From the NCBI GenBank assembly GCA_013360915.1, contig JABWAT010000013.1, forward strand, positions 24,150 through 88,149: 64,000 nt of DNA, given 5' to 3'. The position numbers were made by a program, and so were the translations under genes. This stretch comes from Bacteroidota bacterium. Lineage in GTDB: Bacteria > Bacteroidota > JABWAT01. The notes below the pieces were generated by a model, which saw only the letters and a list, made by a program, of their open reading frames with translations, did no database searches and was not told the origin of the DNA. Below, piece by piece: positions 8,005-16,286 of this stretch (the first letter of the stretch is position 1; each line of letters begins with the position of its first letter).

Positions 8005-11000
8005 GTGTTGCGACTGACCGCCGTGGCGATCGGATTGTTGTGTTGTGGGTTCAGTTTACTGGCTGGTCCGGGAAAACCATTTATCCGCACCATCAATTAT
8101 TCCCAATATGTCTCCGGCCGTGAAAACTGGTGTATCGTCCAGAATCAGCTTGGACTGATTTATGTGGCCAATGAAAACGGGGTTCTGGAGTACGACGGAA
8201 ATCAATGGAGGCTGATAGAACTTCCCGGACAGGCCAAACCACTCTGGCTGGATATTGATTCGGCGAACACCATTTATGTAGCCGGTGTGAATGAAATCGG
8301 CTATCTCGCCCCCGATTCTACCGGATCGCTCACTTACCGGTCCCTCATGAACCTCCTTCCCCCCCGTTCCCCCGATTATGGTGAATTCTGGGAAGTCCGC
8401 TCGTCACCTTCTTCGGGAGTGTGGTTCCGCGGATTCCGTTACCTGGTCCGGTGGCATCATGGAAAGATGACTGTGTTCGACCGGCCGGCCGGGGTGGACC
8501 GGTTCGATGTGATTTCCTTTGTCGGGGATCAGTTGTTTTTCCGTTTGGCCGGCAGGGGGATTTACACGGTGACCGGTGATTCGCTCCGCCTGCTGCCGGG
8601 TACCGGTTCTCTTGCCGGGGTGAAAGTGAATGGTTACTTGCCCTCTGATGACGGATCCATTCTGATTGTCAGCCGGATGGATGGATTGTTCAGATATGAT
8701 GGCAGCAAGGTGTGGCCGGTCCCTTCACCCGATAATGGATATTATAAAACCCGGTTTATTTATGATTCGGCCCGGCTGGGACCCGGCAGGTATGTTTTCG
8801 TCACGTTGCTGGGCGGCGTGGTGCTGGCTGACGGACAGGGGAGAATACTGCAGATTTACAATGAGAGCAACGGTCTGCATGATAATTATGGCTTGTTCAG
8901 CTTCAAGGACCGGGAAGGCGGATTGTGGATCGGGCATAACAATGGTCTCAGCCGTATTTTCTTAAGTCAGCCGTTTACCGTTTTCGACAGACAATCGGGT
9001 CTGCATGGAAACCTGGAGGCCATGACCCGCGTGAATAACCGGTTGTTCATTGCCACCTCTCAGGGATTGTTCCGCATTGACGAGGCGGATACCCTTACCC
9101 CCGACCGCTTCCCGCGTGCGGTTCCGATTCAGGGGCTGCCGGGAATTTACCGCTCGGTGGTGCCTTATGAGAACGGACTTCTGATCGGATCTTCCACTGC
9201 CGCTTACTACTGGAATGGTCAGAATCTCAGACAAATTTCCTCGCTCGATATCGATTTTATTCTGCCGTTGCCCCATTTCCCCAACACCATCCTGTACAGC
9301 GACCGTTTCATCGGAATCGGCCTGATCACCAGACAGGGTGGGTCGTTCACCGATCATGGAGTGATTCAAACATTCCCTTATCCCATTTCGTCCATCAGAC
9401 ACCTGAATGGTGATCTGTGGATTTCCACCGTACGTCACGGTGTTTTCCGCGCGAGCGAATCTGAAATGGCTGCCGACCCCGCCGGAACGCTTTCCCGTGC
9501 AGTCCTGTCTGGACCGGTCCCCGGTTTGCCTGCCGGCCAGTCCATACATGTATTCACAGCAGGCAATGATGTACTAGCCGGTACGTCAGAAGGAGTTTTC
9601 CGGTTTGAAGAGGACCGTTTTTCTGCCTGGCGCCTTGTGAATGAACGCCTGCCGGCTGGCATGAACCAGGTCCGGCATCTTCACCTCGATTCCCGTAACC
9701 GGCTCTGGATGAAAATCAGTGATGGCCGCCGGTATGATGTGCTGGCCATTGACCTTACTCCCGGTGCCGGCTTTCCGGTGCTTCAGGTGCCATTTATCAA
9801 TCCGTCCGATAAGAATTACTCCGATTTGTTTTCCGAACCCGATGGAACCGTCTGGTTTGTGCTCGGTGAGTACCTGCTCCGGTTCGATGGAACCAATCCG
9901 GACCGGGTATCCATGCCCCCCGAACCTATTATCCGGGAGGTGGTGATTAACGGAAGGGAGGTTCTCACCGGAAGCTTCTATTCAGGTCCGGCTCCGGTCC
10001 TGCCCTTTGGCGATCAGGAAATCCGGTTCCGGTTTGTATCCCCGACGTATAATCAGATTCAGTCAGTGCAGTATCGTGTGTCGATGAATACTGGCAAAGA
10101 ACCGGTCTGGTCCGACTGGACCCACCTCCCCGAAAAGGAATATTCCAATCTGCATGAGGGCACATATACTTTCCGGGTGCAGTCCAGACTGGCGCCGGGA
10201 AGTGAATCGGAAGTGGCTTCGTATACTTTACGGATTCTGCCTCCCTGGTACCGCACATGGTATGCCTGGACCTTGTTTTCACTCCTGGCCATCGGGTCTA
10301 TTGCATGGATCATCCGCTGGCGCACTCTGGTTCTGAAGGAACAAAAAAACCTGCTCGAAATACAGGTGGCCGAGAAAACCGTGCAATTGCTTCATGCCGA
10401 GAAAATGGCCTCAATGGGGCAGTTAACTGCTGGCCTCGGACACGAAATCAACAATCCGCTGACCATTCTTCAACTGAACACAGAACTGATGCGGATGAAA
10501 ACCGATGCACATCCCACGTTGGCCGATGACAAGGAATTCAACGATTCACTTGGCCGGATTGAAAACGGCATTCAACGGATCCGCCGGATTGTTAATAAAA
10601 TGGGGCAGTTCTCGAAAAGTGAAGATTTTGACCGACCCATGCCGCCGGGTGAATATCTCGATTCAGTGGCCGACATGGTCCGGGGACAGTTCACCGATGT
10701 GGTGGTCGATGTGGAAAACCAATTGCCGGTTTCGCGCCGCCTGCAGGGCACCCGTCTTAAAATGATTCTGTTTAACGTCATGACCAACGGGGCAGAAGCG
10801 GTCCGGGAAAAACAAAAGGCAGGAGGATTGGCCGGCGAATCCGGTGTGGTCAGTCTGGTGGCCGGACTCTCTGGTCTGAACCGTTTTCAGTTTATCATCC
10901 GGGACAATGGAACCGGCATTCCCGAGTCGAACCAGAGCAAAGTGTTCGAACCCTTTTTTACCACCAAGGCCCCCGGCGCCGGCACCGGTCTCGGGCTGTA

Positions 11001-11103
11001 TGAAACCTACACCATGGTCAAGCAGGAGGGTGGTGATATCAGCCTGACCAGTATCGAAGGACAGGGAACCACCGTCACGATCACCATGCCGGTCCGGTTA
11101 TAA
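8005..11103 (+). CDS. Propeller sensor histidine kinase (reg_prop, Y_Y_Y, HisKA, HATPase)
   Basis: A 1032-residue membrane sensor kinase. The GTG at 8005 is preferred because AGGAG lies 5 bp upstream and a signal peptide (LRLTAVAIGLLCCGFSLLAG) follows. Longer in-frame starts would overlap the GH43 gene. Residues about 25-640 form two-component-regulator propeller repeats (for example GLWIGHNNGLSRIF) and a Y_Y_Y domain follows. One transmembrane segment lies near 748-772, then a short coiled coil. The phosphoacceptor is His813 in GLGHEINNP, and the ATP-binding lid is at RDNGTGIPE (from 966) with GTGLGLYETY. It lacks receiver and AraC domains, so it needs a separate response regulator, which is not next to it. 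Divergence from GH43 suggests glycan sensing, as an inference. Confidence 0.9.
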   Translation: MLRLTAVAIGLLCCGFSLLAGPGKPFIRTINYSQYVSGRENWCIVQNQLGLIYVANENGVLEYDGNQWRLIELPGQAKPLWLDIDSANTIYVAGVNEIGYLAPDSTGSLTYRSLMNLLPPRSPDYGEFWEVRSSPSSGVWFRGFRYLVRWHHGKMTVFDRPAGVDRFDVISFVGDQLFFRLAGRGIYTVTGDSLRLLPGTGSLAGVKVNGYLPSDDGSILIVSRMDGLFRYDGSKVWPVPSPDNGYYKTRFIYDSARLGPGRYVFVTLLGGVVLADGQGRILQIYNESNGLHDNYGLFSFKDREGGLWIGHNNGLSRIFLSQPFTVFDRQSGLHGNLEAMTRVNNRLFIATSQGLFRIDEADTLTPDRFPRAVPIQGLPGIYRSVVPYENGLLIGSSTAAYYWNGQNLRQISSLDIDFILPLPHFPNTILYSDRFIGIGLITRQGGSFTDHGVIQTFPYPISSIRHLNGDLWISTVRHGVFRASESEMAADPAGTLSRAVLSGPVPGLPAGQSIHVFTAGNDVLAGTSEGVFRFEEDRFSAWRLVNERLPAGMNQVRHLHLDSRNRLWMKISDGRRYDVLAIDLTPGAGFPVLQVPFINPSDKNYSDLFSEPDGTVWFVLGEYLLRFDGTNPDRVSMPPEPIIREVVINGREVLTGSFYSGPAPVLPFGDQEIRFRFVSPTYNQIQSVQYRVSMNTGKEPVWSDWTHLPEKEYSNLHEGTYTFRVQSRLAPGSESEVASYTLRILPPWYRTWYAWTLFSLLAIGSIAWIIRWRTLVLKEQKNLLEIQVAEKTVQLLHAEKMASMGQLTAGLGHEINNPLTILQLNTELMRMKTDAHPTLADDKEFNDSLGRIENGIQRIRRIVNKMGQFSKSEDFDRPMPPGEYLDSVADMVRGQFTDVVVDVENQLPVSRRLQGTRLKMILFNVMTNGAEAVREKQKAGGLAGESGVVSLVAGLSGLNRFQFIIRDNGTGIPESNQSKVFEPFFTTKAPGAGTGLGLYETYTMVKQEGGDISLTSIEGQGTTVTITMPVRL

Positions 11104-11718
11104 TCAGGGGGCAGGAGGGGCCACTTCTTCAGGGCCGGATTCGCCTTCCACCCAGATCATTTCTTTCACTTCATCCTTACCCGAGCCGAGATTCTGACGG
11201 ATGATCATCCGCTTTTCCATGCGGGCTTTCGGCGCCATCCTTTCATTGATGCTGCGGATAAATGCCTCGAATGCCGGTCGCTGATCCTGATCGGCCAGTA
11301 ACCATAACCGGTGGAAATGATCAAAATTGAGTGATTCCAGCCTCGCCTGCTGAATTCCGATCCCCGAGGTGATTCGTTTAACCGTTCCCATGTCTGGCTT
11401 GTCGGTAAACAGCACACTGTTCAGCTGCTCCTTCAGAACCAGTATGGAATCCCGGATGGTTTTGGTCTGTCTGAAGTGGGTTTCTCTGAGGGTTCCGGCG
11501 CTGGTCAGCTGAGCGTCATTAAAATGAAACCGGTCGGTCAGGACGGTCGAAATCATATCGGCCGGCGGGGCATGTTCCGATTCCAGAACCATCATATGTG
11601 GTTGTCTGGCTTCCTTCCGGAAGTGCAGAATCCACAAGGTCACCAGGGATCCCACATTGGTCAGCAGAAGCACGGCAATCAGGCCGGTGACCAGTTTGTT
11701 TTTGAGTATGAGTTCCAC
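11104..11718 (-). CDS. Membrane-anchored periplasmic metal-sensor-like protein (CnrX/CpxP type)
   Basis: A 204-residue protein with one N-terminal membrane anchor (LVTGLIAVLLLTNVGSLVTL) and a mostly helical periplasmic part. The helices (DRFHFNDAQLTSAGTLRETH, then GIGIQQARLESLNFDHFH) resemble the four-helix hook of CnrX/CpxP/Spy proteins. His-rich positions (FHF, HFH) could bind metal. The start is GTG directly abutting the TAA of the preceding gene. Its position downstream of an ECF sigma gene and an anti-sigma-like gene matches the sigma/anti-sigma/periplasmic sensor trio layout. The ligand is not determined. Confidence 0.7.
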   Translation of the reverse strand: MELILKNKLVTGLIAVLLLTNVGSLVTLWILHFRKEARQPHMMVLESEHAPPADMISTVLTDRFHFNDAQLTSAGTLRETHFRQTKTIRDSILVLKEQLNSVLFTDKPDMGTVKRITSGIGIQQARLESLNFDHFHRLWLLADQDQRPAFEAFIRSINERMAPKARMEKRMIIRQNLGSGKDEVKEMIWVEGESGPEEVAPPAP

Positions 11719-12042
11719 TTAATCCTCCGTGGTGGTCTGGGGTTGATCATATATGGTGGGCACATCCATGTTGTACGCCTCGGCCCATTGCACCCGGTCA
11801 TTGGTGGCCGGGGTCTGATTGCCGGTGGCAAGAACCACACCGGTAGCCAGATTAATGGCAAGCAGAATGGCTGCTGCAACCAGTTGCCAGCCCGGAATCA
11901 CCAATCCGCCCGGGGCCGTTTGGTTGCGTTCCATCCGGTCCAGGGTTTGCCGGATCAGCCGGTCTGATATGGATGGAATGGGTTGTGAAGCCAGTCTGCG
12001 TAAAGGCTGGTCCATGTCGGTATATGAAGCATCGGGTTTCAT
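11719..12042 (-). CDS. Small single-pass membrane protein, putative anti-sigma factor
   Basis: A 107-residue protein with a cytoplasmic N-terminus (residues 1-50), one transmembrane segment (WQLVAAAILLAINLATGVVLA) and a short external tail. The size, topology and ATGA overlap with the sigma-factor gene fit an anti-sigma factor that holds the ECF sigma at the membrane. It lacks the zinc-binding HxxxCxxC signature of ZAS-type anti-sigmas, so the assignment rests on context. The periplasmic CnrX-like gene follows directly. Confidence 0.65.
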   Translation of the reverse strand: MKPDASYTDMDQPLRRLASQPIPSISDRLIRQTLDRMERNQTAPGGLVIPGWQLVAAAILLAINLATGVVLATGNQTPATNDRVQWAEAYNMDVPTIYDQPQTTTED

Positions 12043-12614
12043 ACGGATACCTCTTCGTTCGGTCGTTCAAGCGTTTTCTTCAGGTTGCGGCGTGCGCGGA
12101 ACAGGAGCGATTCCACAGAGGAAACGCTGGTTTCCATGACCGCAGCCACTTCCTGATAAGGTAAATCATTAAAATAAAACAGGGTGATGGCCTGTCGCTG
12201 CAGATCGGGTAACCGGTTCACGGCCTGCCTTACGTTTTCAAGATCCTCGTGGCCGATGTACAGACTTTCGGGCGTGTGACCATCCGGGTCGGCCGGATCT
12301 GCAGACTCGTCTTCTGAATCGGAGAACCAACTGAACATCCATTTCCGCTGCTTGCGCCGGTGGTGTTCCTGCGCTTTCCGGATGGTAATCCGGTAAATCC
12401 ACGTTCCCAGTTCCGATTCGCCGCGGAAGGTGCCAATGGATCGGATGACCTCGGCAAATGTGTCCTGAAAAATGTCCTCTGCATCGGACTGGTTTCCTGT
12501 GTAGCCATAGGCCGTTCTCATGACCTTATCCTGAAACCGGCGAAGCAGAGCCTCGCAGGCACCGGGATGTCCTGTTCTGAGCTGTTCGGTCAGTACCTGA
12601 TCGGTTGGGGTCAT
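12039..12614 (-). CDS. ECF RNA polymerase sigma factor
   Basis: A 191-residue sigma-70 family factor of the extracytoplasmic-function class. Region 2 is seen in DAEDIFQDTF and ELGTWIYRITIRKAQEHHRR. Region 4 is the C-terminal helix-turn-helix (LPYQEVAAVMETSVSSVES). The ATG at 12614 is preferred over an upstream TTG because the upstream extension would run through the terminator hairpin. It overlaps the anti-sigma-like gene by four bases. It probably directs transcription of its own operon in response to envelope or metal stress. Confidence 0.92.
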   Translation of the reverse strand: MTPTDQVLTEQLRTGHPGACEALLRRFQDKVMRTAYGYTGNQSDAEDIFQDTFAEVIRSIGTFRGESELGTWIYRITIRKAQEHHRRKQRKWMFSWFSDSEDESADPADPDGHTPESLYIGHEDLENVRQAVNRLPDLQRQAITLFYFNDLPYQEVAAVMETSVSSVESLLFRARRNLKKTLERPNEEVSV

Positions 12615-12634
12615 GGGGTCCGTTGAATAAGCAG

Positions 12635-12665
12635 AAAAGCCGGTTCCCCGCAAGGGAAACCGGCC
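12635..12665 (-). terminator. Rho-independent terminator
   Basis: GCCGGTT/AACCGGC stems with an extra CCC/GGG pair close a GCAA tetraloop. On the minus strand the stem is followed by CTTTTCT. It lies between the Spy-like gene (ending at 12686) and the sigma gene, separating their transcripts. Confidence 0.75.
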
Positions 12666-12685
12666 CGGCTGTTTTCAGTTCGTTT

Positions 12686-13231
12686 TCAGGGTTTATCTGT
12701 GTCGACTTCTTTTTGCATCCAGCGCATCTTTTTCATGACCGGTGCCATTCCCGGTCCGAATCCCGGTCCAGGCATGTCGGTCCATTCAAGCCGCTGCTTT
12801 TCGGTCAGTTGCTCCGAAATTTCGATTTTCTCATCAATCCGCAGCTTTTCCATTTTCAGCTCGACTGCATTCATTTCTTCGGCCAGCTTGTATGCATCCG
12901 ATTTATTGATTTTATCGGCAGACATGACGGTGCGCATTTTCGCCCGCAGTTCACCCATCTGGTTTTTCAAAGGTTTTAACTGCTTACGGTATTTGAACCG
13001 GATGTCATCAATTTTCTTCTCCTGTTCGGGAGTCAGATCAGGAATGAATCCGATCATATCGGGTCCGTCGCCACGTTGAATGATGATTTCATGTTCCTGA
13101 CCGGGGGCCATGGCTTCCATCTGGTCGGGGCCTCCTTTGACAATCACCCGTTTCTGAACTGTTTCCTGAGCAGTCAGACTGGTGGCAATGAGCAGACCGG
13201 CGAAGGTGAAAAGGGCAAGTTTGGTTGTCAT
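12686..13231 (-). CDS. Periplasmic Spy/CpxP-like (LTxxQ) protein
   Basis: A 181-residue exported protein with a signal peptide (KLALFTFAGLLIATSLTAQ). It has a helical core with DLTPEQEKKIDDIRFKYR and, later, EQLTEKQRLEW. These two segments are the LTPEQ/LTxxQ repeats typical of Spy/CpxP envelope chaperones and metal sensors. The tail is rich in Met, Pro and Gly (MPGPGFGPGMAPVMKKM), which could bind copper or other soft metals. It precedes the sigma/anti-sigma operon but a terminator separates them. Confidence 0.8.
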   Translation of the reverse strand: MTTKLALFTFAGLLIATSLTAQETVQKRVIVKGGPDQMEAMAPGQEHEIIIQRGDGPDMIGFIPDLTPEQEKKIDDIRFKYRKQLKPLKNQMGELRAKMRTVMSADKINKSDAYKLAEEMNAVELKMEKLRIDEKIEISEQLTEKQRLEWTDMPGPGFGPGMAPVMKKMRWMQKEVDTDKP

Positions 13232-13313
13232 ATCAGATCTCCTTGTTTGATTGGTTCTGATGGTTCAGATGCCGCAGAGGCAGATAAACTTGCGGGGTGA
13301 GGAATTTTTTTTT

Positions 13314-13820
13314 TCAGTCCAGTCCCACCATCAGCCGGAAAGTCTCCTTTCCTGGCGGTATGGACTTCAGATTGTTCATGACCAGAACCGACCGGTCGAT
13401 GCGTTTCTGCACATCCTTAACGCTGGAAACCCAGGTGATAATCCATCGTTGTTTGCCCGGGGTGAGTGCATGAAACCGTTTGTCTGATTCGGGATCCTGA
13501 TCGAGCAGGACCTGAAGTTCTTCCGGCATGGGAAGTCCGTACGGACTGGTGTCTTTTTCCATCCGGACGGTGATCGTGGCGCCGGCCTGGGTTCCTGCTG
13601 CTTTCATGTTTTTGGTGCTGAACATGATGTAGGCCATGCCATTGCCATAAGTCATCAGTCCGCCCTGCCAGGTCACCCGATCATTAACGGTGACCAGAAA
13701 ACGTCCCTTAAACGTTCCGCCAAAATGGGAAACCACATCGGCCGGAATTTCGACGCAATGCATGTTCAGGTACCCCAATCGCCCGACCCGGGTGGTGAAC
13801 GTCAGTGGTCCGCTTTCCAT
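13314..13820 (-). CDS. DUF1905 and YdeI-type domain protein
   Basis: A 168-residue protein with two modules. Residues 1-90 match DUF1905, a small beta-barrel (YLNMHCVEIPADVV, GTFKGRFLVTVNDRVTW, then GATITVRMEKDTSP). Residues 100-165 match the YdeI/OmpD-associated tail (DKRFHALTPGKQRWIITWV and KDVQKRIDRSVLVM). The molecular role is unknown. It lies 12 bp downstream of the GH13 gene on the same strand but has no evident functional link to it. Confidence 0.85.
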   Translation of the reverse strand: MESGPLTFTTRVGRLGYLNMHCVEIPADVVSHFGGTFKGRFLVTVNDRVTWQGGLMTYGNGMAYIMFSTKNMKAAGTQAGATITVRMEKDTSPYGLPMPEELQVLLDQDPESDKRFHALTPGKQRWIITWVSSVKDVQKRIDRSVLVMNNLKSIPPGKETFRLMVGLD

Positions 13821-13832
13821 AAGACGGTTGGC

Positions 13833-16091
13833 TTACAGTTTCATCAGCAGGAATGCTTCGCCCTGATGAATGACCATACGGCCGGACTGAACCGGCTTGT
13901 AACCATCCACATTGGCGAGAAGAACCTGCCACTTTCCTTCGGGCAGAAAGCATTCGCTCGGGTGCCGGTGGTTGCTGTTCATGGCCACGAAGAAGTTCGG
14001 CTCATCGAAAGCGGTTCCGACCAGTTCGAAAAACAGGGCCAGTGAGTTAAGTGAGGGGAAGAAATTGATATCCCGGTGAGAAGCAGCCGTGAACACCCGG
14101 AATGTTTTCTTCAGCCGGATCAGCTGACGGTAGAAATCGACCAGAGACTGGTTCAGATCGGCATGCTCAAAATTGATATAGCTGGTGTCGTTGTCCTTAT
14201 CGTAGGAATTGGAACTGATTTCACCCACCTGCGGGTCGTGAATCGAGGTGGGAGCAACCACCTGACTGCGGCCATACTCCTGGCCCGAATGAATCATCAC
14301 ATTTCCTTGTGCAGAAAAAAGAAACAGGGCGGCCAGTTTATGCAGTTTCAGCTCATGCTCATTCAGACGGGCATGTTCTTCAAGATTGTCGATTTTCTGT
14401 CCGTGACGGTATTTCCCGATTCCAATCCGGATGAAATCACCAAAGGTGTGATCATCGTGGCTTTCGAGATAGTTGATGGTGTGCTCGGCCTTGTGAAACG
14501 GACCGCCATCGACCCGCAGCGATCCGCGGATGTAACGGACCAGCGAGAAATAGTCGTTGTGATGAAAAAACCGGCCGAACACGTAACCCTTTACATCGTC
14601 CTGCGGATGAAATCCTTTCAGGCCATTCCGGATCTGGTCGTTCCAGCCCGCCCAGCCGATATCAGAAAATCCGTTGGGATCGTAGCCGCCCCCCCACGGT
14701 TCGGCAATCATGATCACCGCCGGATTGATTTTCCGCGCCTCGGCAAGCACCTGCGCACAGGTTTCCTTATCGATCAGCTGAGCGAGATCGAAACGGAATC
14801 CGTCAATGTGATACTCGGTCATCCAGTGCCGCACACTGTCGATGATCAGACGGCGGGTCATGGGACGTTCGGTTTTCAGATCATTCCCGCATCCGCTTTC
14901 CGACAGGGGATTTCCGTGTGAATCCAGCCGGAAGTAATATTTTTTATCAATCAGTTTCAGCGGATTGTAGTCGTATTGTGAGACGTGATTGTACACCACA
15001 TCCATGATGACGGCCAATCCCTCACTATGCAACCGCCTCACCATTTCCTTCATTTCGGAAACCTGCCGGCCCGAAGCCCCCGTCCGCTGACCCGGATTCA
15101 AATGTCCATCCGAGGCATAGTAGCTTTCAGGAGCAAAGAAATAACTGGTCATGTAGCCCCAGTGATTTCGGGCGTACGGATTCCAGGTATTAAACACTCC
15201 CGTATCGGACTGTTTCTGGTAGGGTGTTTCGATGTTGCCGAATTCCATCAGGGGAAGAAACTCGACAGCATTCACTCCCATGTGTTTCAGGTGAGGAAGA
15301 CCGCCGCGCTGAGAATCATCAACAAAACCCAGATAGGTGCCCGGTGCAGAACATCCGGCCGACGGATGAACCGTCATGTTGCGGAGATGAGCTTCGTAGA
15401 TGATGAGTTCATTCCGCGGAATGGCCACCGGATTGGTATCCTTCCAGTCAAAATCGAACCGGCGGATCAGCGTTCTCGCCTGATGGTGGAACGTGTTCAT
15501 GGTGGTGACAGCCGGTGAGTACGGATCTGCAATGATCACTTCCGGATTGAACCATTCCCCGTCTCCCTGACGGCCAAAGACCCGGTACCCATAGGCATAC
15601 CCATCTAGACTTTCGGGGAAAAACAGTTCCCAGACCCCCTCCTCATCCCGGTTCATGGTGTGCTCGGTATAATTCTCCGAACTGGCATCGGCAAAAAGCA
15701 CCAGCCGGACCTCGGTGGCACGGGGGGCAAACACGCCAAACCGTGTGTAGGTGTCTGTTAATTCATAGCCAAGCGGTTTTTCGCTGAAAAGACTGTCCAG
15801 CCAGGGATCCTGATTAAGCAGCCGTGGTTCACACCCGCCAATGCTGATCCGGTACACTTCATCCCACCGCATCGGACTGGTTTCGATCATGAGACCATCG
15901 TACGCCTGACTGACAGAAACCACCTGAAGACCGGGCAGAAACTGTATATGACCGAATTCGGGTAAACCATGAAGTCCCTGTACACGCACAAAGACGGTGG
16001 TCAGACTTAACTGATCAGCCGATACAATCGAGACAGAAACAGGGGAATGGGAGAAGGGATGACCTTCTGAATGGGGACGTTCAGCAAACAT
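13833..16091 (-). CDS. GH13 alpha-glucan debranching enzyme (pullulanase/isoamylase-like)
   Basis: A 752-residue alpha-amylase-superfamily enzyme expected to cut alpha-1,6 linkages in glycogen, starch or pullulan. An N-terminal CBM48-like sandwich (TRFGVFAPRATEVRLVLF) precedes the (beta/alpha)8 barrel. Conserved regions are visible: I DVVYNH; II GFRFDLAQ (nucleophile Asp); III IAEPW (acid/base Glu); IV YLESHDDHT (transition-state Asp). The specificity loop reads NHWGYMTSYFFAPE, close to GlgX/isoamylase (NYWGY) and not the YNWGYDP of classical type I pullulanases. No signal peptide is seen, so it is probably cytoplasmic. It is divergent from the amylo-1,6-glucosidase lipoprotein at 16287. Confidence 0.9.
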   Translation of the reverse strand: MFAERPHSEGHPFSHSPVSVSIVSADQLSLTTVFVRVQGLHGLPEFGHIQFLPGLQVVSVSQAYDGLMIETSPMRWDEVYRISIGGCEPRLLNQDPWLDSLFSEKPLGYELTDTYTRFGVFAPRATEVRLVLFADASSENYTEHTMNRDEEGVWELFFPESLDGYAYGYRVFGRQGDGEWFNPEVIIADPYSPAVTTMNTFHHQARTLIRRFDFDWKDTNPVAIPRNELIIYEAHLRNMTVHPSAGCSAPGTYLGFVDDSQRGGLPHLKHMGVNAVEFLPLMEFGNIETPYQKQSDTGVFNTWNPYARNHWGYMTSYFFAPESYYASDGHLNPGQRTGASGRQVSEMKEMVRRLHSEGLAVIMDVVYNHVSQYDYNPLKLIDKKYYFRLDSHGNPLSESGCGNDLKTERPMTRRLIIDSVRHWMTEYHIDGFRFDLAQLIDKETCAQVLAEARKINPAVIMIAEPWGGGYDPNGFSDIGWAGWNDQIRNGLKGFHPQDDVKGYVFGRFFHHNDYFSLVRYIRGSLRVDGGPFHKAEHTINYLESHDDHTFGDFIRIGIGKYRHGQKIDNLEEHARLNEHELKLHKLAALFLFSAQGNVMIHSGQEYGRSQVVAPTSIHDPQVGEISSNSYDKDNDTSYINFEHADLNQSLVDFYRQLIRLKKTFRVFTAASHRDINFFPSLNSLALFFELVGTAFDEPNFFVAMNSNHRHPSECFLPEGKWQVLLANVDGYKPVQSGRMVIHQGEAFLLMKL

Positions 16092-16286
16092 GTGGGACTT
16101 TCAACACACCAGAGCAACCGCAAAAAATTTCTGCAAGATGGGAAAAATCCCCACACCAAATACTCACCATGTCGTCAAAAAATGTTAAAATCGGTTTTTG
16201 TTATGTATACAAATTGTCATCATGTGATGGAACCGTCTTAACTTGCATTTTTGTTCCGGATCCAGTCACATTTTTTGGATTTACCC

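Noticed and set aside
12615..12653. TTG start adding 13 residues to the ECF sigma factor
   Set aside because: The extension is encoded by the terminator stem and has no ribosome-binding site.
13833..16091. Classical type I pullulanase (pulA)
   Set aside because: The diagnostic YNWGYDP is replaced by NHWGYMTSYFF, so only a general debranching assignment is given.
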